Shown: positions 1-13,846 of the stretch, in pieces
Layout: the number at the start of each line of letters is the position of its first letter
How positions within the stretch are numbered: position 1 is the stretch's first letter
NCBI GenBank assembly: GCA_023014365.1
Contig: JAEBUN010000007.1
Coordinates: 1,054,001 to 1,118,000, forward strand
DNA: 64,000 nucleotides
Origin: Lepiota brunneoincarnata
Lineage: Eukaryota > Basidiomycota > Agaricomycetes > Agaricales > Agaricaceae
Reading direction: 5' to 3'
The notes under the pieces: generated by a model
What the model saw: only the letters and a program-made list of their open reading frames with translations
Database searches by the model: none
Told to the model about the DNA's origin: nothing
Translations under genes and position numbers: made by a program

Positions 1-2075
1 CAGGCGTTCCGGCCTCAACGGCGGCTGTTATGTCGTCGCGGGAGATAGGAAACTAGATACTGCTCTCTTTCTGTGTCCGACTGCACCGAGCATTTGTAGA
101 GGCAAGTGTGACCGTCAGTTGCAACGGCCGCATACTACCATGTATGTATATACAATCGTGACAAATGGTAGGTAATAAGATAAGTTGGCCCAATGCAGCC
201 ACTAATTTTCCTTGGGCCCTTCCTGATGATTGATCCTCCGTTACCGATCTTCCTCAGGTCACCAAGATGATGATTTTCTCACTAGGGTGCCCATAGACCA
301 GATTCTTCTGGCTACCAAGCTATCCAAGTTGCGCGTTGGGTCCTCGACTGTTTCGGACAGTCCGGGGTACCAATCACACCACCCTGGAGGAAGGGGAAGC
401 TGGGATGCATTCCCACCTTCCATCCACTCGCCAGATGATACCTAGACGTACGCATACATATTTCAGAGATTATTAGACATTGCAGCTGTACATCCTGCCG
501 GTCATGAGGTTCGGATTGTCGACTCGAACCGAGCGGCGCAGCCAGACATACCTGCAGGGGTGGTCTCGGATTAGTTGCAAGTAGTTATGTATGTACACCC
601 GTTGAGACCGCAAGTTGGTAGGCCAAAGTGGGTGAAAGCTGTTGGGCCCTTTGCGATTATTAGGTCTAGATACGAATCTAGTGCCAATTAGTAGACGATT
701 CGAGCGTACTTCCTCCGTCAAGGTCTGCATGGCGGCTGACTGGCCGATCCCTGTGGGGACTAAAGCTTGTTGATCTGATATATATTCTTATTGCCGTATC
801 TGTACTGCTCCACTATGTCTTCTTCTGAAACATGCGACGTTGAGTCACTACACAGGCGTAGTACTTCGAGCTTCAAGGTTAGCGCACTCCACAGCGACTA
901 TGCAATGCATACCCCAAGATCATATGAAACATTGTCCATACTGTGTATCCTGTCCAAAGTGCCACTGTTGCCAGAGGCTCCTTGTTACTTGCATCTGCCT
1001 TCGTTCAGCCACGACTGGCGACTTCTTCAGTCTCCACAAACAATAACTCAAGATGTGCGCAGTCGCTTTTAACTTTTTTCATCGTACGCAACCCGGACTG
1101 GAGAGCTGAGGGTGTGGCGACATTGTCAGAAAGTGGCACAATGTTCTCGACAGCCTCGCGGCGCCGTTGGCTGCCTTCCCTTGGGGAAGCAGCTTCCGGG
1201 TTCTCGCAACGTGGGGGACACGACGCAGCCATTGTCGAAAGCCCCCTTAGATCTTCGTGAAGCACCCGTCCATCGATATCACCTGTCCACGATGGTACGA
1301 TGATGGAAAATCGTTTCTCTGATATCCGGATATGCAGGTGTACCCTCTCAGCCTCTGCTTCTACCCTAGCCAATCCAAACGCTTCTTATGCTCTTACTTC
1401 TTTCAATTTACCAATCAGGGGTGCTCTAGGATGTGGTGGGGAATTCCCTCAAGCTCCAGATGGTTCTGAGCATATGAATACAATTGAACGGGGAGCAAGC
1501 ATTTTCGCGCCATGGTTCTGGGGCCTCATAAAGGACATTTTTAGACTAGGTGATGCATGCATGTACTTTAGACGTTTGGATGGCCACAAGACTCTGCAAG
1601 ACAGAAATGGTATCTAATATCTATCTCATCCATCGATGGCTTGGTCCTCCTGACCACTAGGCGCTCTTCACACTCCCTTGTATTGGATTTCTCTCCCCAA
1701 CCACCGCTTGCGCGATTCGTTTGCTCTTTTTTCTTATTTCGGTGGGACACACGACATTCCGATCCCGCAACACTCCCTGCTTTCCGTATTCCTGGGACAT
1801 ACAGTGCCCGGCCCCACTGCGTAGAAGCCCCATATAGTTCGCCGCAAGCTATGCCTGATGAGGTTGGGATATTCTTGGAGCTATGCCCTACATGTTCCGT
1901 TTGTCTGAGCTAAATTGACAGCACCTGAATCCGGTTGAGTCAAGTCACTCGACCATAGTCCGAAACGTCTGTGCCCCCATATGTCTAGTCTGATGTAACA
2001 AAAGGCTTATTTAAACCCTGTCTGATAGTCTTTCGTTTTCCCACTCTTCTGCTATTCCTGCAACAAAAGCATATC
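1..2075. other. Gene-poor stretch, no supported gene
   Basis: Short open frames occur on both strands but none shows a recognisable domain, a coherent exon chain or a family motif. The last 70 bases (about 2005-2075) contain a TTATTTAAA-like AT-rich box and a pyrimidine-rich leader in front of the ATG at 2076, which is compatible with a promoter for the next gene. Confidence 0.5.
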
Positions 2076-2615
2076 ATGGATATCCTCAACTCTGGACACG
2101 ATGCCTTCGTCCTCGTACGTGATTTAGTTTCGCTGCGACATGATACAGATAAAATACTGAAAGCACTGGTTCAACAGGCCTGCGAGCACGCTCTGAAGGA
2201 CGAGCGAATTCGTAACCTCCTCCGAGAGTGCTTGGTAGTAGAGCAAAAACCAGTCGAGTCCTCTGACTTGCAGGGACAGCTCAAGAAAGCTCTTGAGTGC
2301 GTAGTACTAATCTGTGCTCTGATAATCCCAGGGAATGTTGATCTGAGCATTTATGTAGTGATACTGCGATGGCCAGAAAGGTTTATTCACCGTTGGGTCC
2401 TCAGGTAGATGCGGTCAGGCGTTGATGATATTTATAGGAACTCGATGACCTTCGCTCCCAAAACAAGGCCTTGGAAGCTAAGGTCAGCGATCTCGAGGCA
2501 CGTGTGCCCCTGAGCGAGTCGTTGGCCAAGGTTTCGCTCATGTAAGGGACCAAAGTTTGAGTCAATGGTCTAAATGCTGACTTGCATGCTTCACTCGTTT
2601 TGCAGGTCAAACTGA
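2076..2615 (+). CDS. Possible small coiled-coil protein (112 aa, three exons)
   Basis: The family is not recognised. A plausible model has exons 2076-2300, 2438-2541 and 2606-2615. The introns have GT..AG ends and the frame is continuous across both joins, giving 112 residues. The product is mostly helical and charged. The second exon looks like a coiled coil (leucines spaced through LDDLRSQNKALEAKVSDLEA). The last exon adds only Met-Ser-Asn before TGA. An AT-rich box and pyrimidine-rich leader precede the ATG. There is no domain hit by eye, and with so short a protein the model could be a chance frame. No neighbour suggests a role. Confidence 0.35.
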
Positions 2616-5600
2616 ACGTGAACTGGCAGATTAGCATCGGCGTTGACCCCCTAAATGACTGTAAGAATGAAGACATGATACCTTCAACGTTTGTGAATGA
2701 TCTATAGTTTCGTGTCGGGAAAATGATGTTTCGCATATGTTCGGATGAAGGATGACTGTAAGCAGATTTCGTTTGTCTTGGGCTCGCGCGGCAACATATT
2801 AGGACCGGCCCTGAGAACATAAGACCTGTCCCCTGGTCATAACCAAGAGTATAAATAGGTTGATACCAGGGGAGTGAAGAGAACTCACTCGATTTAGAGT
2901 CTGTTCAACAACGGACTGATAGTTCAACAAACGAAATCACAAATCATAAGCGGGGACCCCCTGCGCATCGGATACTCAGCCTTTTTCAACAAAACTTCGT
3001 CAGCTCTTGTGCTGAACAGCAATACAACTTGGGGGCCGTGCGGCCGGAAAAGCCACTTTCCAAATTGCGATTACACCACCAAATGTATGCTTTCTCGCGG
3101 ATCACGTGCACGTAAATCACATTCGGCTCCCGGAAGCTGTGTGATTGCAACAAGCACCGCACACAGTTCAGTCTGGAGAATCGGAACCTCATCGGTCTGA
3201 AGAGTGGATTGGCGCCTTCGGCCCAATCCTCGACAGCAATCACATACGTGCCGGCGGAATTTGACCTAGTAAGCTTTTAACGTTATCAGCGTTCACCTCC
3301 CCATGTGACAGTCTAGTACTTATTGCGACTTTGATGATGAGTATCTTGCATGCAAGGATTTCCGATGCTTGCTTAAAATATTGGCGCCCCATGTGCACGG
3401 TGTACACGACGTGCTTGAGAGCTCAGCAGGCTTGCTGCTTGAATGATTACAGACGTTATGCAACAATCAAATCGGAAATAATGAAGTGATGAAAGCAAGA
3501 AAACAAGTCGGGTCCGGGATCCGTGCCTGGAAGTTTCAATTTTCGGCTCGGTCGCAAATTCAAAGAGCACTTTGTGTCAGTGGCTCTGTAGCGCCGGGAA
3601 TATCCGTGCCGTCTTTCAAGGCGCCAAACAGTCGAGTGAGAAACAGCTGATTCAAAAATACGGCGAGAATGTGGGGAGCTCAGCATACGAGTTGATCCGG
3701 TTTCCTGTTTGAAAAAGTATAAATATCAGTGCCTCCCTGAGACACCTGCTTGCTTGAAGCTGTGAGGGGGGGAAGGCATTGCACATTTCTCCAACAGACA
3801 ACCCGAGCGCTAAGTTCACTGAAAACAAAAACGAGTCATATATGAGGGCGAGCCCTGGTCACAAGAGGTGGCTGTGACGCTGTGGATCCAATTATATGTC
3901 TTCGAGTACGGACGTGCGTGTGCAAAGTAAATGGTGGTGATGAGAAGATGCGGCCAAAAATGTAAGTTTTGCATGGAACGTTGCCTGACTGCGCATAAGA
4001 AGTATTTAAAGTCGTAATCCCAGCTCCATAAGATCTTGGTCGGCTACCAGTTGCTCAGGGGTTTGTGTTGCCTCTAAGCGCTTGATATTCATTGGGTGGC
4101 GTTGAGGGCCCATTGTCGTGGGACATGTCGCGCCCTTGTTGAGCTTCTTAGGTGTGTGTACACATGCCGTTGAGGTGATAGAAGAAGCACCGGACACCCG
4201 CGTGGCCAGCCTGAACATACGTAGGAATGCCCAAAACTATAGTGACAGCTATCGGCGAGGGAGATATGATATCGAGCTGTGTTTTGTCTCTAGCGCAATC
4301 GAATTCAGTCGGAAGATAAAGTGACAGCGTCGCCTGGAGTATCCGGTGGGTATATTAATAGAACCCCTTTCTTCGCTTTGGGTTGGCTTAAGCATTTAAG
4401 CTAGCCTATTATTCTGTACTAGGCAGTATTTATGAATTGGTACTTGGTTACTATTAGCGCCGTCTCTTGTTCCCTGGATATCCCTCTACACTGCCTTAGC
4501 TGGTCTACCATCAAGTTAATGATCAGACACATCGACGAAATGTCTACATTTATACTGGGTTTCGCGAAATGGACCTTTTGAGTTACCTTAGCCAGTTCCA
4601 CCTAGGTAGCGGAAGGGTTTATCACAGCTGGATTGTGTAAGGACATACTCACAAGCTGAAAAGTTGACCAAGAAAACCTCATATCATTGACCTCCGCATC
4701 AAACACTAGCCACATGTCTCCCTCGCACTAGAGCTGCCAAGTATGATGTTCAGCGTTGGTGAGTTCTATTTGAAGACCTGGGAAAGATTGATATTGATGT
4801 ATGATCACTGGGCGCCTTTTGTATATGTGGGTGTGGATGTTCTTTGTTGGTCGCTGTGCCTTGTGCCCACGATGTCGGCAGAAACGGTATGCCAGATGGA
4901 GCTGTGAGTGTTTATCCGTGTTTATGCTGCAGTACTGCGAGTTTTTGGTGGGGGCATTGGGGCAGCGCTACAACTGCCGGGCTGCCCCGCCGTATATGAA
5001 ACTCTAGCGGAAGTTGTTTCTTGAAGAAGTTACCTACGAGGGCAGGGAAATTACTGTGTCAAGAGCAGCTGTTGGTGGCAGCGAGAATTATCATATAATT
5101 ACTAGGATCATCGGATGTATGTACAGCCCGAGATGATGTCGAAGTTAGTTTGATGAGATGAGTTCATGGATCATTCATTTTAGGTGTTGTTGGATGTATG
5201 ATCATCAGCTTGGCCAAGCACAATCGGACACAGGCGCAAGCGGCAGAGTAAATGTGCCGGGGAGGCTAGTCAGGTACAGGGCTACCGACGTTACGCGAGG
5301 CTAGCTATACGCCTTGCTTCTGGACCCATAAGGGTGCATGTACACCCTGTGAGGGGAGAAAGCGAATCTATAGTCGAGCCGACTTTCCCTCGTCCCGAAT
5401 CTACGGTGCTACCCCAAGTGCTTTACGAGAGTTTTCCTGAACCACGCACGGCACCGGCGACGAGAATGATGTTCGGGCCAGATAGGTTTCCAGGCGCGCG
5501 GTCGGTAAGTGTGTTGTCATCGCAACGAATATTAGGGGCTTAAATTTTCGAAATTCGATGTTCTGGCGGACTTCTTGGGCATGTAGAACATAAAGCAAAC

Positions 5601-5857
5601 TCTCATGGTGCCCAGGACAGCCGTTGTTAACGGCGTGGCTTCCCGCGGCCACAGGACATGAGGACGGCTGAGGACCAAGGAGGAGCACATGTAGTATTAG
5701 ATAGGGTACCACAATATAAGCTCAAGCTCGCTGTGAGCCACGTTTGCAAGGGGTGGATAAAGTTGAGAAAGGTAGGGATTGTGATTGCGGAGTTTGCCGG
5801 TCTTCCGTGATATTGCAGTGGCTGGGCTCGCGTTTTGTCTTCTCATCGTCCACCCCG
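2616..5857. other. Intergenic, no supported gene
   Basis: There are only short frames without motifs. Two TATAAATA boxes (2850-2857 and 3718-3725) each precede a start-like region, but no open exon chain follows either of them. They could be promoters of decayed genes or chance AT-rich words. Confidence 0.4.
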
Positions 5858-8800
5858 ATGCCCTCCCTCTTCTCCAGGACACGTACGCAGTCCACACCAC
5901 ACAAGGGCACCTATCCTGTTCACGACGGCAATTCACCCGCATCTCTAGATGAGTTTGGCAGGGTTCCAAGCAGGGCCTCCAACCGTGGTTTCGCGAGCGT
6001 GATTAGCGTCTCGACGCCCTCGAAAAAGGACAAAAAGAAGGCAAAAGAGCTCACAAAGCGCTCAAGGACTGCAGGCCCAAAGGGGGAGATCCCGGATCTC
6101 GACCATGAACTGCTCCCTACCGTTCCAGATGGCACCTTTCTTCCTCTCAACCTCGAGCCGCCCAGGAATGATTCTCCTGCAGGAGAGCAGTCGAGAGAGA
6201 ACGAATATGGGTATCTCTGCTACGCACGTCACGTCATACTGGGGCTTGAGCAGCTGGAATCGTTAGTCAATGTCGTCGCTGAGGAGCTCGAGACTCGAGG
6301 GGGCATCACCACACCTTTCATTTTCTCAACCACCGCACTGGATATTTCAGCATCTGCCATCAAAAGATTAATTCGATCCTTTCTCAATATGTGTTCGGTT
6401 CTAGGGACATACGAATTCGTCGACGCGGAGAATGCGTGGAGAGAGGAGGCGAGGTTCGCGGGTCCTCACGAGCTGGGAATGTGTCTCCGCTGGGGACTCG
6501 CGCGGGCGATTAGAACTATCGGAGGGCAGGATGTACGAGGGCTAATCTCCTGGGACCATTATGTCCAGTTCCGCGAGTCAGAAGCTGGTATGTCTCCTTG
6601 TCCCTCCTCGACCCCCTCCCATTCCCCCTCTCCGAGCCATCACATCCTTTGTTCCGTAGCACGGGCCGCTCGGCTCCATTCAGTCTTCCCTTTCTATACT
6701 TGGGTAGCTAATTAATTTTATTTCTAGCCCTTGGGTATCCCCAAGGTCATTTCGAAACATTCCTTACCGACTTGGAACCCACGTTACAAAGTATCGTCGT
6801 GCGGGTTCTTTCGCTGTTGACGCGACTTACGGCCAATAGCACTTCCTCTGGTCATACACCCCCAACCCTCTCCCCCCTTTTCGGGCCCCTCCTTTTCGGC
6901 CTAGGTCCAGCTACCCTTGCGTTCCACCACACATACATCCATTATTTGCGAGCCGTTAATGCCACAGAACATCTTCTCCTCGCATTCATCCGCTGGCAGG
7001 ATACGCCGCGGCTTGCTACTTCTTCCAACTCAAATGCAATGTACCCATCTGGTAGTGCTGCCTCCCTTGGCGTCCCTATCCGCCTCAAGGAGTGGATTAA
7101 AGGCTACCCTGCTATGCTTCCCTTCCTCCACGAGCAAAAGAAAATGACCAAGCCTCAACCGCGCAAGGGCGCGAAAACCGTCACAGTCACGAGTGTCCGC
7201 CGGAATGTCCGCATGTACTCGCCGGACCTCGTCAGAACCGCTGCTCAATGGGCCAATCGCACGAGATCAAGTAATGGTGTTATCAATGGCCTGGCAAGCT
7301 CCAAAGAATGGGAGCGGATCGCGCCTCATACATTGAAATTACCTCCAAGATATTCCGAGGCATACAGGAAGCGCATGAACATGCCTCCCAACTTCCACCC
7401 AGACACTACCACTGGTTTAACACCCAGCTCGAGCATCTCTTCCACGGCTTCCTCCCTTTCACCTACTCTCGCATCGACTCTTACCATTGGTACCGTAACT
7501 CCCTCTTCCGATAAGGATTACTTTGGACTCTCACGCAAGGAAGGCGAAGACCGATTCCGCAGCCTGACGGATTTGAAGTGGGGCGAGTTCGAGACTATGG
7601 GTTTCGGAGAGCTCGGAGATGAAAAGAAGTTGCAATTCGATCTGACTGAGAGCGCCAGAGAGGTATGTTTCTTATCTGGTATGGGATGGTCGGGTTGATC
7701 GAAACACGCTCTGCAGGAACGTGTCGCTAAACGCCAGACGATGTCATGGAATGATTTTTCAGCCGCCGGGTTCTCGCGCACTGACGTACCTCTCAATACC
7801 ACCCTCCAGTTCAGCACCCCTGTCACTCTATCGCTTTCCAACTGGCCTGCTCGCGATGCTGAGTTGACTAAGAAGATGAAGAAGACGGAAAAGCAGTTGC
7901 CGCTCTTTGGCTGGGACACGGGTCCAATCATGGGTAGCGAAGAGGTCATAGAGGAAGCGTTCGTCGATGTCTTCTGTGACTTGATCTATGGCGGAGGATG
8001 GATGGATCTTGAGCGTGGGGAGGGTTTAGATAGAGACTGTAATTGGGCCCTGGTATGTGTTCAGTTTCCTGTTTTCGCCCTACCCCCCTGAGTTTAGCCC
8101 TGCAGGTTGAGTTTAAATCTTTGCTACCTTCGCGTGCCACTGTCACCGGAGGATCGGACCCGCGAACATCCTCCACTTTAATCCTTTTCGAAGAATTCGT
8201 CCCTTCCGAGTATCGAGAACAGCTTGCGGTCAAGTCAACCACACGCCGTCGCCTGCCCGCATTCTTATCCCCCTCAAAGAAACAATGGAAGCAAGCTGCT
8301 ACCCTAAACGGCCGTCCTTACGTTGTCGGTCACGTCCCTCGCAGCCCATCCTACCGCGAAATGGAGTTCGAAGGTCTTTTGCAAGGGGGTACTGGGACCA
8401 AGGTTATCTCGCTGGGCTCCAAGGCCAGCACAAGGGTTGTCCCCACTATCCCAACTGCATCAGTATCGCCTTCCTTCTCTTCCCCACCACCAGTCCCACC
8501 TCTCCCCGCAGTTTCGTCCCTACCTGCAGTTCCTCCGAAGAGTGATGATCTTCACTCGGATTCCACTGCATCACCCTCCGTCAAGAAGAGCACGTCGCGT
8601 TTCAAGCTCCCAGCCGGAATCCCAGTTCCTAGTCCTAATCGGAGGTCCATGGTACCGGCAGAGTATTCTGCTGTGGAGTTTGAGACTCGTTTGGCGAGCT
8701 ACAGCGACAGTGAGAGGAACGAGGAACCTGAGTCTGATGGTACCAAGAAAAAGAAGAAGAGGGAGTCGGGGGACGACGCCTGGGTGGATATCCTAGTGAA

Positions 8801-9911
8801 CAGTCAGAGCAGGCGGCTTCCTGGGCAAGATGTGGAACCCAGGAAGAAGAACTCGAAGGGTGATCCCGACCTCGCTAGTTTGGAGGTTGCACAGGTGTTG
8901 GCTGCTGTTCGGGAACGCTCACCGTCTCATGCTAGCTCTAGTGACCATGATGACTTTGTTCCTGACCGCGTAGACAGGGATTATGGAATGGATGCCCACG
9001 TGGACGAGTTGGAGATTGACGAGATTGAAACTGTTCCGAGGACGAGTCATGGGGATCGAAGGAGCTTGCACAGCGAAGGCAGTGACCATGCACGGCTTGC
9101 GTATGATCATGATGAGGAGTATGCTGCGGACGCTGAGGGCGCTGATGAACCTGAAGCCGAACCTGGAACAGGTACAGGTGCGGAGTCATTTGGGTCCGCC
9201 CGACATGTGCTTAAGCAGCAGAGGCGACTGGGATACTTTGACCTGCATCCTGAGCGCAAACAGTTATACGCGGGTGAGCCTCAGCATCAATTCCCAGTCA
9301 CCGAACCAACGTCCACCACGCAACCGCCGTTCTCGCCAAATCGGGACACAGCACCCTTACAACATAGCCCATTGCCCGACCTACCGCGTCCTGATCAGCT
9401 CCCGGAGCAGAGGCGGGCTGAACAAGAGAAAACATCACCTGCACGGGTCGACCCGATCGCTCCTCCCGATTCTGCTGTGCAACACAATGGAAACGGACAT
9501 CCTGCTGTGCCTGCGAATGGTAACAGCATCCCTGCTGCGCCAGCTGCTGCTGCTGCTGCTGCACACCCCATGGGACCAAGGGCACCCGCAAGTGGTACGA
9601 AGACTGCGGTATTGATTGAAATGTACCGTGAACGCGAACGTCGCACGGGTGGCCCAGGACCCGCCCTGCCAGCTAACGTGCCAGGCGCGACGCCACCGCC
9701 ATCCATACCTGTAGCGGCTCCACAACCTAGAATCCCAGCGCGATCCTCGTCTCTCCCAAAGGACACCACCCCACCAAAACCTCTAGTTCCGGAGGAGTCG
9801 CACACTGATCCACCGAAGGTTCCGCTGGAAGAGCCTGGGAGGGCTAGTCCAGCCAGATATGTCCATGGCGCGCCGTTGCATAACGTTTTGGAGGAGCCCG
9901 AGGAAGAATGA
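5858..9911 (+). CDS. Msb1/Mug8-domain protein (cell polarity / Rho signalling)
   Basis: Four exons: 5858-6587, 6728-7662, 7717-8052 and 8106-9911. All introns are GT..AG, the frame is continuous and the product is 1268 aa. The first 450 or so residues match the Msb1/Mug8 (DUF1708) family: YGYLCYARHVILGLEQL, a TTALDISASAIKRLIRSFL segment, and a stretch ending in AFHHTYIHYLRA with ATEHLLLAFIRWQ. The family has a RhoGAP-like fold. Its yeast member Msb1 acts with Cdc42 and Rho1 at growth sites and S. pombe Mug8 is meiotically induced, so a polarity role is likely here but inferred. The C-terminal 600 residues are low complexity: Pro/Ser-rich, basic KKKKK and acidic patches, and an Ala run near 9535-9560. 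The ATG at 5858 was chosen because it starts the conserved basic leader MPSLFSRTR. An in-frame ATG at 5744 would add 38 residues without family character. Confidence 0.9.
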
Positions 9912-11653
9912 AGGCTTGGGAGAGGAAATTCCGGTGACAGTTTCTCAAATACCCGGTTGTCGAGGGACTGCTGCTTGAAAGTCACTCTCCCACATTCCGA
10001 TGTCGATGAAGTGTAGTGTCGAAATGCCATTCCCATTGTGCAATATTGCTGTTTTCGGACATGCATGGAATCTCTTCCCCCCTCTTTTCCCTCCATCCCA
10101 TTCCCTTCCTCGATGTATCTTGGGTCATGATTGATGGTGCTTCGGAGTTGCGTGGTTGTGTTCTCATTTATCACAGGCTTCTTGATTATCCGTTTCTGCC
10201 GTGTTTTGCTCTATCCAATCCTTTGGATGGCGTTTTTGGTACTCCCTATCCCCTTCCTCGTGCCCCTACCTTCCCCAGGGTCCACCTTCTCTGGGGCCAC
10301 CTTGACCGCTTATACCTCGAAATGTCTGATACCTCCCTCACGGTACGCCCGAAGCTTCGCTGATTGCCACCCGTTACCTGAACCGCTATTGGCTTTCCCC
10401 AAATCAAGTGATCTTTGGCATCCGATGTCGCAGAAGATCTTTTCTCCCTCGTTTCATAACCAAGTATAGGAAACCTCTTTCCATCCTTTCATCACCACTT
10501 CGCCAACGACGTCAATGCCACGTTCCTTCTCTTCTATTTCTCCCACTTCCTGACGGATTTTTTACTGACAACCTGATGATTTTGTCGTAAACCCACTAAT
10601 GAACGGCCTTGTTCTGGATACCATTACCGAGAATAGTTTATCGTTCTTTTCAAGTCTTTTTACCCTCTGCTCCTGTTATGGTGGTTATTTAGTTACCATT
10701 TTTCATCTTCGCGGTCGACGCAGTAGTTATAAGTATCGTACAACATATGCATTCAGTTTCTGCGTAACTCGCTCGGAGCATCAAGACCATAAGAGATACC
10801 ATCAGTCATGGTACAGTTGGCCAATGTAAAGCATAGAACATCGACTATTGTGGAAGTTATGAACTTCTAACTCGATTGTTTTTATCAGTTGATTGATATG
10901 ACTTGGTTTGTCGGATTCTCGAGAGTGAAATCGAATATCTTCCGATATCATCAGGGAGTCCATGGCAGCCAACCTTGCCACTGCGTCATAGGAAACATCT
11001 TAAATAAACATTCTTGAAAAATTCTTCGTTACATAGCAGACCGGTAAGATGGTGTATGTACCAAACCACCTACATCCCACACGAGATCCGCCATGGAATA
11101 TTGCCACCCGGTTTCCACTCCTCTTGCTGTCAACCATAGCCTCACCCTATCTCAATCCCCAGTGGATGGTTGCGGAACGAAGGGCATATGAAGAGTAACG
11201 CTAGAGGTATTCATTATCTCTCCCTCGTCGGTCCCTTGCCATTTGCCATGCAGGCCCCGCTGTATATTCCTTTTGCGGTCGGTCAAAGTTGCCGGTAATG
11301 CGGGGGATTCTTCATCTTAGTATCCGCAAAGCAAATTTCAGGGACACCGCCGAGTTTGATTTTGTATTAGGATGTCGAAAGGACAGAGAAATACATTTAG
11401 TGGGTTGGAGTCATTCGGAATGTGCTCAGGACGCGAGTTCTCGAAAGTCTGTGAGCGGAATGAAATCCTCACGTGTTATTTATTTATTGTCAGGCTTTGT
11501 TGGATCACGTGATTGGTACTCTCGAGTAGCAGCAACAGCCCACCCGCCACACTGGGAACGATTCGCGGAGTTGGGTGGGGATCGCGAGGCAACTGGCTAG
11601 CGTTGAGTTGACAAAGATACAACGCACCACCTATCGTATAAGTGAACAGCATC
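9912..11653. other. Intergenic between convergent genes
   Basis: The first few hundred bases are probably the 3' UTR of the Msb1/Mug8 gene. The rest shows no motif-bearing frame on either strand. Nothing else can be supported. Confidence 0.5.
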
Positions 11654-13846
11654 TCAAACGCCCAATTCTCTCGTAGAATATTCAAATGCACAGAACCAGT
11701 CCATCGGGAAACCACCGTACCGAAACACTATACACTGTTTCGCAGGATCTGATCCGAGCACCATAGCTGTCAGCGAGGAAGGGTCATCTTTATGGGCCCC
11801 CATCACACTCTCCTCCCACTGAAGAACCTGTGACTGTGTCAATTCACGTCGTCGGAAGTGAGTAATCAGTTGTCCAAGTCAAGAACATCCAAGCATAACA
11901 TACCGGTTTTCCAAAACTGTATACCAGGGATGAATCCCGCACACAGCTCCAATCAACATCATCGAGCGGTATTCGGTTGACTATTCTGTCCTCAATTAGA
12001 GGGGGACACTGGCCATAAGTCAGTATCTTAAACTTATCAAAAAAATCTTATGGGTAACGTGCCCTATCATCGAACCAGAAGAGGAGGTGAGGAGTGGTAG
12101 GTTGCATATATCTCCATAACCGGCGGTAATCGACCCTTTCCAAAATCTCGAGTATTTCCTGTGGCTCCACCAAAATAGAGAATGAGAATCCAGCAGAAAT
12201 GCAACTTGCACACTCGGCTGAGCCGTAGTGATTATGAAGCGTGTTACCCCACTGCATGGATGCCAACTCGTAAAGGAGGTTTTGCTGTTGTCTTGCATTT
12301 TCAGGGTCCGGCCAAGCAAGAACCACGTCCGTATCGGAAAGTCCATGGCCATCGCCGATCGCGGTGAAATCTGGATTAGATTGGTACTAGAAATACGAAG
12401 CAAATATTCCGAGACATACTTTCATCATCGCGGGCTGTCGCTTCCATTAAGATCCTGACGTAGCGCCGCCACAAATACGTGTGAGTTTCGCTGATGTTAA
12501 TTGAATAATCTTGTGCCCGTGTGGCGTCGAGAAGATACTCCCCGAAGGATGAGTGGAGGAATCTAATAGCACGGGTGTTAGCGTCCTTGGGCTGAGGTAT
12601 GTGCAGAACGGAATGAAGTTTTCGTAGGGCTTGATAGGCCGTGTGCTGTTGAATCCCCAGAATATTGCACACAGTAACCAATGGATAAGTCCTTCTCCGG
12701 CTGGTTAGGCTGTGGGAAAGGTAGTAACCAAGGATAAGCTTCATGTTCTGGAGCGCCACCTTAGGAACGCTAGATAGGATATCGCTATATAATGCATCAA
12801 GAACATCCAAAGGGGATTCGTCTTGAGCAGCTGGGGTTGGTGTTTTAATGGTGTTGGATAGAACATATTCAAGCCTAGAGATAGGATCGCCAAAAGCCGG
12901 GTCGTCAATGAAGCGCGTAACAGTCGAGGAAAATAGGAAAAGGCCGGATGCTGCTCGTGCAACTTCCATGAACTCGCGCTCGCTTGGCCATTCGCCAAGT
13001 GTGGATGGAATTACGTCAAGGTATGTCTCGTGGATATTGCTGAACTCCGCGCGTAAATAGAGCTCAACATCTTGGCGAGACTCATCGGTATCGATGGGTA
13101 TCTCCATTTCCCAGAAGGCAGGCTGAATATTGGCCCGTGAGAAAAAGGTCTTTAGGTGGGCCTCAGGACGGCTGGTGATGAACCACGTCAGTGGTGCGGA
13201 AGATTGCAGAACCAAACCGACAATGAGGTTTAGAATCTGGCATTGGTCCCTCTCTCCCTCGCACTCGTCCAGTCCATCAAGGAAGATCGACATCGGGGAA
13301 TGTTCTGCATGTATTCCTTCTTTTGAGAACGGCTTTGCGATGAGGCAACCAAATTGTTGAGCAATAGATTGGTCGAGGAGCTTGGGATCGGCAGCAAGAG
13401 CTTCTTCGATATAAGTTTTATATGATTGATTCGCGACAGCAAGTTGATATGCAATTGTGGTGAACAGATGTCTTGGATCCTTGCGGTTGTTGGACCTGGA
13501 AAAGAAGAACGTTGCACCCAATGATCCACGTGAAGCTTCGCCCTCAGCCAAAGTCTGGGAAATGGCGGACTTTCCGACGCCTGCTGGTCCATGAAGCCAT
13601 AGTAACCCCTTCGCTCGTCCATGGTCACGGAGCCACTGCGATCCTTTCTGAAGGATCACTGTGCGTGTTCCAGGATGGCATCGTGGAGGTGGGTGACGGG
13701 CGTAGGAGTGCAGCTCTGCTCCAGCTGTAGTATACTTTGCGAGCACATCAAGCACTAGGAAGGCGTGAGTCTTGCAGGTCTCTTGGTGGTAGATCCGACT
13801 TACCGTTGATGCCTGTTCGAATATCGTACATCATGGGGTTATACAT
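11654..13846 (-). CDS. NACHT-domain STAND NTPase (HET-E/NLR-like), 3' exons uncertain
   Basis: Exon 1 is 13804-13846 and joins across a 49 nt GT..AG intron to the main exon 12420-13754. A third exon starts at 12370, and the tail may run to a stop at 11654. The joins after 12370 were not resolved and that part is tentative. The short N-terminus (MYNPMMYDIRTG) is typical of agaricomycete NACHT proteins. Walker A is HGPAGVGKSA (G70-S77), followed by ATFFFSRS, then Walker B IFLDGLDECEG and a sensor-like WFITSRPEAH. The family comprises signal-transducing NTPases used in fungal non-self recognition. No effector domain is visible at the N-terminus and no WD or ankyrin repeats at the C-terminus. It shares the NACHT core with the genes at 53.4 and 61.4 kb but is clearly more divergent and lies on the other strand. 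Confidence 0.8.

Noticed and set aside
473..730. tRNA-like T-loop word (gttcgagtcgacaatccgaac on the minus strand)
   Set aside because: No matching acceptor stem, D-arm or anticodon arm could be folded around it by eye.
5744..5857. Upstream in-frame ATG for the Msb1/Mug8 gene
   Set aside because: The 38 extra residues have no family character, and ATG 5858 starts a typical basic leader.
9395..10174. Long minus-strand frame (about 259 codons) opposite the Msb1/Mug8 gene
   Set aside because: It lies antisense to the low-complexity C-terminus of a well-supported gene and has Gly/Ala/Arg-rich shadow composition without motifs.
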